Below are positions 1 through 7,658 of a DNA stretch of 7,658 nt, piece after piece. The translations under genes were made by a program, and so were the position numbers. This DNA is from Nitrospira sp. (GTDB taxonomy: Bacteria; Nitrospirota; Nitrospiria; Nitrospirales; Nitrospiraceae). The notes under the pieces are model-generated. The model worked only from the letters and a program-made list of their open reading frames with translations. It was not told the DNA's origin and did no database searches. The stretch covers positions 1 through 7,658 of the forward strand of contig JAAUPT010000069.1 in the NCBI GenBank assembly GCA_012032965.1, written 5' to 3'. The stretch's first letter is position 1, and every line of letters starts with the position of its first letter.

Positions 1-390
1 TGAAATTTTACTCCTCTGTCCGGTTGGATATCCGCCGGATCGAGTCCATCAAAGAAGGGCAGGATGTGATGGGCAGCCGGGTCCGTGTCAAAGTGGTGAA
101 AAACAAGATGGCGCCCCCGTTCCGTCAAGCAGAGTTCGACATCATGTTTGCCGAGGGGATTTCCAAGACCGGCGAGTTGGTGGATCTGGGCGTCGACAAG
201 AAGCTCATCGATAAATCAGGGGCCTGGTATTCCTACAAGGGAGAGCGAATTGGGCAGGGACGCGATGCCGTTCGAGAGTTCCTGAAGAACAATGTCGCCA
301 CGGCGCATGAGATCGAAGCACGAATTCGAGAAGCGGCCGGTGTGCCGGCCCGTGCCGAGAAGAAAGCGGAACCCAAGGAAGACAAGCCTG

Positions 391-3555
<3,165 letters not shown>

Positions 3556-3559
3556 AATT

Positions 3560-4144
3560 ATGGCTACTCGTATTCTTGCACTCGATTACGGTACCAAGCG
3601 AATCGGCGTTGCCCTCAGCGACGAGTTGAGATGGACGGCACAACCGCTTGAAACCTTCGAGCGGCGGGCATTGGATTGGGATGTCGCGCACATTGCCACC
3701 TTGGTTTCGTCCCACGATGTGGAGCGGGTGGTCTTAGGCTTCCCGCTTCAGCTGGATGGCCGCCAAGGGCCTGCCGTTCTCGCGATGCGAGCGTTTGCGG
3801 AGAAACTGGAAGCAGGGATTTCTGTGCCGATCATCTTATGGGACGAACGGATGACGACTAAGGCAGCGGAAGATCTTTTGATCGCTGCCGATGTCAGCCG
3901 AAAAAAACGTAAAGGCGTGGTCGATCGAATAGCCGCGGCGATACTCTTACAGAGTTATCTTGAGGCACAGGCCTCTTCCTCAGCAGTAGATGGGACGACC
4001 AGCGCTGTTGATGGCATGGAGGAGACGTGGGCAACAGACATTCCAAGCGGTCAAGCCTATGACGATACGCGTAATCCTCATCGGAATCATCGCCGTCGTC
4101 GTGATCGCCGCAACGGTCGTCTACCAGACGATCCGATGGGCTGA
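3560..4144 (+). CDS. ruvX: RuvX/YqgF-family RNase H-fold nuclease, probable misread C-terminal tail
   Basis: YqgF/RuvX proteins have an RNase H-like fold. They act in pre-16S rRNA 5' processing and have also been called putative Holliday junction resolvases. ATG 3560, 4 nt after alaS, opens with ILALDYGTKRIGVALSDE (catalytic Asp9). The next marks are VERVVLGFPLQLDG, the WDERMTT strand (Asp95, Glu96) and SRKKRKGVVDRIAAAILLQSYLE (Asp122). The family usually ends near residue 140. Here the frame runs on to TGA at 4142-4144, giving 194 residues. The tail holds a doubled SAVDG motif and then an Arg/Asp/His-rich sequence that looks like an out-of-frame reading of mltG. This tail overlaps mltG by 86 nt. 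Losing one base between about 4013 and 4060 would explain it. With the base restored, the gene would stop at TGA 4060-4062, overlapping the mltG ATG as ATGA. The family call is firm, but the true 3' end is not. Confidence 0.9.
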   Translation: MATRILALDYGTKRIGVALSDELRWTAQPLETFERRALDWDVAHIATLVSSHDVERVVLGFPLQLDGRQGPAVLAMRAFAEKLEAGISVPIILWDERMTTKAAEDLLIAADVSRKKRKGVVDRIAAAILLQSYLEAQASSSAVDGTTSAVDGMEETWATDIPSGQAYDDTRNPHRNHRRRRDRRNGRLPDDPMG

Positions 4145-5139
4145 AGGTCCGGTCCTCTCTGAGTCTGATCACCCTGTCAATAAAATTGTGGTGATCCGGG
4201 AAGGGGCGACATTTCTCCAAGCTGCGGCCCTGCTTGAACGCGAACAACTGATCAGGAGCCGTTCGAGGTTTGTGATCCTCGGAAAGTCCCAAGACGCCGA
4301 CCGCAAGATCCAGCCCGGAGAGTACGAGTTTAATGGTGCAATGCCTCCCGCAGAAATTCTCTCAAAATTGCTGACCGGACGTGTTCTGCTCCATGCTGTA
4401 ACGATTCCCGAAGGCTATACGATCACTCAAATCGCCGACGTTCTCAACGAACAGCGCATTACGAGCAGTGTTGATTTTCTCCAGATGGCGTCGGACAGGT
4501 CTTTCATTAAGGCTCTCGGAATTTCCGCAGAAACCGTGGAAGGGTATCTGTTTCCCGACACCTATCGTTTTGCTAGAACGACGCCTGCAAAGGAGGTCAT
4601 TCGAACGATGGTGGATCAGCTTGGTCGAGTTGTCACCGAGGAATGGCAAACACGAGCGAAGGAAATGAACTTGACGGTCCATCAAGTCCTGACATTAGCC
4701 TCGGTGATTGAAAAGAAACCGGTGCGAGAGACGAACGGCCACACATTTCTTCGGTCTTTCATAATCGATTAAAAAACGCATTCCGCTCCAAAGCGATCCA
4801 ACCGTGATCTACGGGTTAACGAATTTCGACGGAAACCTCCGCAAAAAGGATCTTTCCCATCCCAGTCGCTACAACACCTATCGCTGGGCGGGATTACCGC
4901 CTGGCCCTATTGCGAGTCCGGGAGCCGATTCGATCCGAGCCGCGCTCTATCCAGCGTCGTCAAAATACCTCTATTTCGTCTCGAGGAACGACGGCACGCA
5001 TCACTTTTCAGCCACGCTGGTGGAACATAATAGAGCCGTCGAGAAGTATCAGAAGCGGCCGTTTCGAAGAGGGCCTCATTCACAAATCTCCGTTGCTCCG
5101 GGCGATAACAAACAGGCCTATGGGAAAGGAGTTTCGTAG
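4059..5139 (+). CDS. mltG: MltG endolytic murein transglycosylase, interrupted by two frameshifts
   Basis: MltG (YceG family) is an inner-membrane lytic transglycosylase that cuts nascent glycan strands and ends peptidoglycan polymerisation. From ATG 4059 the protein opens with a single membrane anchor (RVILIGIIAVVVIAATVVYQ, residues 4-23). A LysM-like segment (VVIREGATFLQAAALL) and the family motifs PGEYEF, IPEGYTITQIADVL and VEGYLFPDTYRF follow. At LASVIEK, just at the catalytic IEKET motif (Glu218), the frame breaks near 4715. A second frame (4718-4786) carries TGARDERPHISSVFHNRLKN. A second break near 4786 returns to a third frame (4789-5139) with QSDPTVIYGL, YNTYRWAGLPPGPIASPG and THHFSATLVEHNRAV. 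Restoring one G and one C gives a continuous protein of about 360 residues, a normal length. ATG 4011 is an alternative start. The gene is tightly placed between ruvX and deoC. No strong Shine-Dalgarno is visible, so coupling to ruvX translation is likely. Confidence 0.93.
5125..5131 (+). promoter_or_regulatory. Shine-Dalgarno site for deoC
   Basis: AAAGGAG lies 11 nt before ATG 5143, inside the last codons of mltG. It supports ATG 5143 as the deoC start and continued translation from the upstream operon. Confidence 0.6.
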
Positions 5140-5142
5140 AGG

Positions 5143-5805
5143 ATGTCTACTTGGAACCTGCCTGCTCTCATCGATCACACGGTTCTGAGACCGGATGCCA
5201 CCAAAGCTGATGTGCTTCGGTTGTGCCAAGAGGCGAGAAACTGTGGCTTCACTGTCATTTTTGTTCCACCATGCTACGTCGATGAGGCAGTCGAAGCAGT
5301 GGCGGGAACCGCAATTCGAGTCGGCATTCCTATTGGGTTTCCCTTGGGCGGACACACCACAAAGACCAAGGTCGCCGAAGCTGTTGAAGCAGTGATTCGT
5401 GGCGCGCACATGTTGGACATGGTCCTGAACGTCAGTCGTCTGAAATCAGGTGCCCATGACTCTGTGCGAGCAGACATTGCCGAAGTGGTGCAGGCGACGC
5501 CGGGTGTTGAGCACAAAGTGATCCTTGAGACCTGCTATCTGACACAGGAAGAGAAGCGAACCGCCTGTCACCTGGTGGTCGAAGCCGGGGCGGACTACGT
5601 GAAAACTTCGACAGGCTTCGGTCCAGCAGGTGCGACGGTCGAAGATGTACGCTTACTGAAAGAAACCGTTGCAGGGGAGGCAAAAGTCAAAGCTTCTGGC
5701 GGCATTCGCGATTGGAAGACAACCTTGGCAATGCTCGAGGCGGGAGCTGACAGAATCGGGACCAGTGCCAGTCTCAAAATCTTCGATGAATGGCGAGTGG
5801 GATGA
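5143..5805 (+). CDS. deoC: Deoxyribose-phosphate aldolase
   Basis: DeoC is a cytoplasmic class I aldolase that splits 2-deoxyribose 5-phosphate into acetaldehyde and glyceraldehyde 3-phosphate, the last step of deoxynucleoside breakdown. The frame is intact, with 220 residues (the usual length for the short bacterial form). It shows the family's start LIDHTVLRPDATKADV, IGFPLGGHTTKTK, the Asp92 segment MLDMVLNVSRLK, the Schiff-base lysine Lys154 in ADYVKTSTGFG, and the second active-site lysine Lys183 in AKVKASGGIR. The end, AGADRIGTSAS, carries the phosphate-binding loop. ATG 5143 follows the mltG stop by 3 nt, so deoC looks cotranscribed with the upstream genes. One unusual position is Phe40, which aligns with E. 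coli Cys47, the residue trapped by crotonaldehyde. The family assignment is secure. The substrate range is inferred from the conserved active site. Confidence 0.96.
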   Translation: MSTWNLPALIDHTVLRPDATKADVLRLCQEARNCGFTVIFVPPCYVDEAVEAVAGTAIRVGIPIGFPLGGHTTKTKVAEAVEAVIRGAHMLDMVLNVSRLKSGAHDSVRADIAEVVQATPGVEHKVILETCYLTQEEKRTACHLVVEAGADYVKTSTGFGPAGATVEDVRLLKETVAGEAKVKASGGIRDWKTTLAMLEAGADRIGTSASLKIFDEWRVG

Positions 5806-6024
5806 CACAGGCCCGGATACATGCCGGTTCAGTGAACGATACGTGCCAACTTCTGATGTGAGTGGCGAATTCTCGGTTCGACTCCTTTAAAGACTTTTCA
5901 GCAATATTCACTGATGAACTGTGCGACAAAACAGCGGTAGCCCTCTTACCTAGGTCCTCTCGGATCCCCGTGTCGGTCCCATACGTATCTACATCGCTCT
6001 ACGGCGATTTGGTAGAGTGCGCCC
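5806..6024 (+). other. Intergenic region between deoC and the deoB homologue
   Basis: This 219-nt stretch has no convincing open reading frame on either strand. It is the only sizeable non-coding interval in the window and so the natural place for a terminator of the upstream unit and a promoter for the deoB homologue. I see no GC-rich hairpin followed by T residues, and no clear -35/-10 pair. A small inverted repeat close to the deoB start is listed separately. An 8-nt inverted repeat (TCAGTGAA 5829-5836 with TTCACTGA 5907-5914) has a 70-nt loop and could be chance. Confidence 0.6.
5997..6017 (+). promoter_or_regulatory. Small hairpin just before the deoB homologue start
   Basis: CTCTAC (5997-6002) and GTAGAG (6012-6017) can form a 6-bp stem with a 9-nt loop. 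The 3' arm ends 7 nt before ATG 6025, where the ribosome binding site should be, and GTAGAG is the best Shine-Dalgarno-like string there. Folding could therefore hide the site. The stem is short and may be coincidental. Confidence 0.3.
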
Positions 6025-7181
6025 ATGATTAATAGGATCATTCTCCTCGTCATTGACGGGTTTGGCATTGGGGCGTTGCCGGATGGAGTCGACTACGGCG
6101 ATGCCGAGGCCAACACCCTCGTGCACTTGGCCGAGACGGTCGATGGCTTGCGTGTACCCAATTTCGAGATGCTTGGGCTGGGACATGTCGCCCAGATCAA
6201 GGGCGTACGGACCATGGCACAACCGAGTGGCTCCTTTGGACGGCTCGGGTTCACATCGCCTGGCAAAGATTCCGTCGTCGGATACTGGGAAATTAGCGGG
6301 GTGATCCAGAAAGATGCCCAAACGGGCTGCAGCTCCGGTGTGCCTGCTCAAATCGTGGACGTGGTCGAACAGGTAGTGGGCAGGAAAGTGATCGGTAAGA
6401 ACGTTTCCACGATGGGCATGATGCTTCGCCGACATAGCATGGAACATATGGCCACCGGGGGGCCGATACTCTGGACTGATGGTGGTAATACGTGCTTTCT
6501 TGCCATGCATGAATCAGGCATGGCGCCGTTGGAATTCCAGCAACGATGTCGGGAGATTCGAAAAGCGGCGAAAGATGCGGGGAGTTTTATTCGCGTCGTT
6601 GCACAGCCGGTCATCGGTGGGCACGACATGCTGCGCCCACACGTTGGACGGAAAGACTTTGTGATGGAGCCACCGGGATTGACGATGTTGGATGTCTTGA
6701 GCCGATCTGGCCAGATACGATGGGGATCGGAAAAATCTACGACCTCTTTGCCGGGCGCGGGTTCACGAAAGCTTTCCCCGTTGCATCAGGAATAGCGGCT
6801 TTAGATGAGGTGATCGGCATGCTGAGCAAGATGCCTCGAGGTCTTGTCTGTGCCAGTCTGGATCTGTTATCTGAAGATGCCGCCCAAGCGGCCACAGCCA
6901 TACAAGATTTTGATCGTCGGCTGCCTGATTTACTCGAAAAGCTGCGCCTCGGCGATATGGTGATCATTACGGGTGATCATGGAAGAGATTTCTCCTTGCA
7001 TGGACAGACCTCCACTCGAGAGTATGTGCCGGTGTTCGTGACTGGGCCCAAGCTTGCACAGGGGGTCGACTTAGGGAGCAGACCGACTGCCGCAGATGTA
7101 GGTCAGACGATTGTGGAGGCGCTTCGAGCCGAGCGATTACTGGTCGGCGACAGTTTTCTCGATGCCCTCAGACCAGGGTAA
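6025..7181 (+). CDS. deoB: Divergent phosphopentomutase (DeoB) homologue, interrupted by one frameshift
   Basis: Phosphopentomutase interconverts (deoxy)ribose 1- and 5-phosphate and feeds DeoC. It belongs to the alkaline phosphatase superfamily. ATG 6025 opens with IILLVIDGFGIGALPD, followed by GKDSVVGYWEISG, SMEHMATG and PPGLTMLDVLSRSGQ. The frame breaks near 6714. The next frame continues with DTMGIGKIYDLFAGRGF, FDRRLPDLL, VIITGDHG and TREYVPVFVTGP, stopping at TAA 7179-7181. One added G gives about 385 residues, close to the usual 390-400. Kept residues (B. cereus numbering in brackets) are Asp11 (D13), nucleophile Ser83 (T85, Thr to Ser), Asp318 (D327), His319 (H328), Arg209 and Lys237. 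Lost are the VDFDALFGH motif (D286/H291), His339 (now Ser330), the TSADSV substrate strand (now TDGGNT) and the Arg of ARPF (now Gln194). Family membership is firm, but classical mutase activity is doubtful. The weak ribosome site lies in a possible hairpin. Confidence 0.85.
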
Positions 7182-7210
7182 AAAGGGGAAAGGAAAGAGA
7201 ATACGAAGCA

Positions 7211-7658
7211 ATGTCTACTGAGCAGCGTCTCCAAGAATTGGGGCTCGAATTACCAGCTCCGCCGAAGCCCGTGGCGAACTATGTACCGGCTGTTCAAGTC
7301 GGAGACCTCCTCTTCCTTTCCGGTGTGTTACCCTCACGTGATGGTCAGATCATCATGACCGGCAAGCTGGGACAGGGGATTACGATAGAGCAGGGAGTTG
7401 AAGCGGCGCGTGTGGCCGTGTTGAACGGTCTGAGCATTGTGAAACACGAAATCGGGTCGCTTGATCGGGTGAAACGGATCGTCAAAGTAGTCGGGTACAT
7501 CGCATCGGCCCCGGGGTTTACTGATCACCCGCAGGTGCTCAACGGTGCCTCGGATCTGCTTGTCTCATTGTTTGGTGACACGGGTCGTCATGCGCGTGTC
7601 GCCGTCGCGCCGCGGAACTTCCTCGCCATGCGCCTGTGGAGATTGAACTGATCGTCCA
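7211..7658 (+). CDS. RidA/YjgF-like protein (Arg-lacking subgroup), frameshifted near 7607 and cut by the window end
   Basis: Rid proteins are small trimeric cytoplasmic proteins. RidA hydrolyses reactive enamines and imines made by PLP enzymes, while other Rid subgroups have mostly unknown roles. ATG 7211 lies 29 nt after the deoB homologue, behind a purine-rich AAAGGAAAGAG stretch. It reads RLQELGLELPAPPKPVANYV, DLLFLSGVLPSRDG, GKLGQGITIEQGVEAARV, SLDRVKRIVKVVGYIASAPG and NGASDLLVSLFGDTGRHAR, the pattern of the roughly 150-residue Rid-like subgroup. As read, it stops at TGA 7649-7651 with a non-family end. Adding one G near 7607 gives AVGAAELPRHAPVEIELIV, a proper family ending, still open at 7658. 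In this restored end the place of RidA's catalytic Arg105 (ARLP context) is Glu136 (AELP), so imine deaminase activity is not expected. The clustering with deoC/deoB may reflect reactive aldehyde or imine chemistry, but that is speculation. Confidence 0.88.

Noticed and set aside
3901..3907. A-AAA-AAA heptamer in ruvX, in the phase of a -1 slippery site
   Set aside because: It encodes the conserved SRKKRK segment in the normal frame. A -1 shift would hit TAG at 3931-3933 and cut off the conserved catalytic end. I see no stimulatory structure.
5669..5890. Open frame running from deoC into the intergenic gap
   Set aside because: Most of it is an alternative frame of conserved deoC sequence. 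The extension past 5805 has no recognisable motif and no ribosome site.
5829..5914. Inverted repeat TCAGTGAA / TTCACTGA after deoC
   Set aside because: Eight bases with a 70-nt loop, AT-rich and with no T tract. A match of this size is not surprising in a 219-nt region.
5923..5952. GCGACA with TTACCT/TACCTA as a sigma-70-like promoter for the deoB homologue
   Set aside because: The -35 matches at only 4 of 6 positions and the -10 at 2 of 6, too weak to call.
7180..7201. Polypurine tract between the deoB homologue and the ridA-like gene
   Set aside because: Best explained as an extended ribosome binding region for ATG 7211. There is no mirror repeat or other structure.

Overview
The window is a dense, single-strand (+) stretch of bacterial housekeeping genes with little non-coding DNA. 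The order is recA (3' end), recX, alaS, ruvX/yqgF, mltG, deoC, a divergent deoB homologue, and a ridA-like gene that leaves the window at the right edge. The moderately GC-rich sequence, frequent TTG/GTG-type starts and the recA-recX-alaS-ruvX-mltG order suggest a Gram-negative from the Nitrospirota (Nitrospira-like) or a nearby group such as the deltaproteobacteria. This taxonomic guess rests on memory of gene order and protein flavour, not on a search.

Layout: positions 1-425 hold the RecA C-terminal part. RecX (about 391-933) overlaps it, and alaS starts inside the end of recX. RuvX starts 4 nt after alaS, mltG starts inside the apparent ruvX frame, and deoC starts 3 nt after mltG. Everything from recA to deoC therefore looks like one tightly packed transcription unit. 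A 219-nt gap (5806-6024), the only real non-coding stretch, separates deoC from the deoB homologue. The ridA-like gene follows after 29 nt. Functions run from recombination (RecA and its regulator RecX), through tRNA charging (AlaS), an RNase H-fold nuclease (RuvX/YqgF) and peptidoglycan strand termination (MltG), to deoxyribose-phosphate metabolism (DeoC, DeoB-like) and a Rid-family protein.

Two things stand out. First, four genes are broken by five single-base losses (alaS once, mltG twice, deoB once, ridA once). Each is explained by one missing G or C in a GG or CC doublet, and each repair restores a full family-like protein. The shared signature, including a hit in the normally essential alaS, points to a systematic sequencing or assembly error rather than gene decay. 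A sixth event of the same kind probably explains the odd ruvX tail. Second, the repaired DeoB homologue keeps the half of the alkaline-phosphatase-fold metal site that carries the nucleophile. It has lost at least two ligands of the other metal, and its substrate-contact strand is changed. It may be a single-metal enzyme with a different job, despite sitting near deoC. I see no mobile element, CRISPR array, RNA gene or clear terminator.
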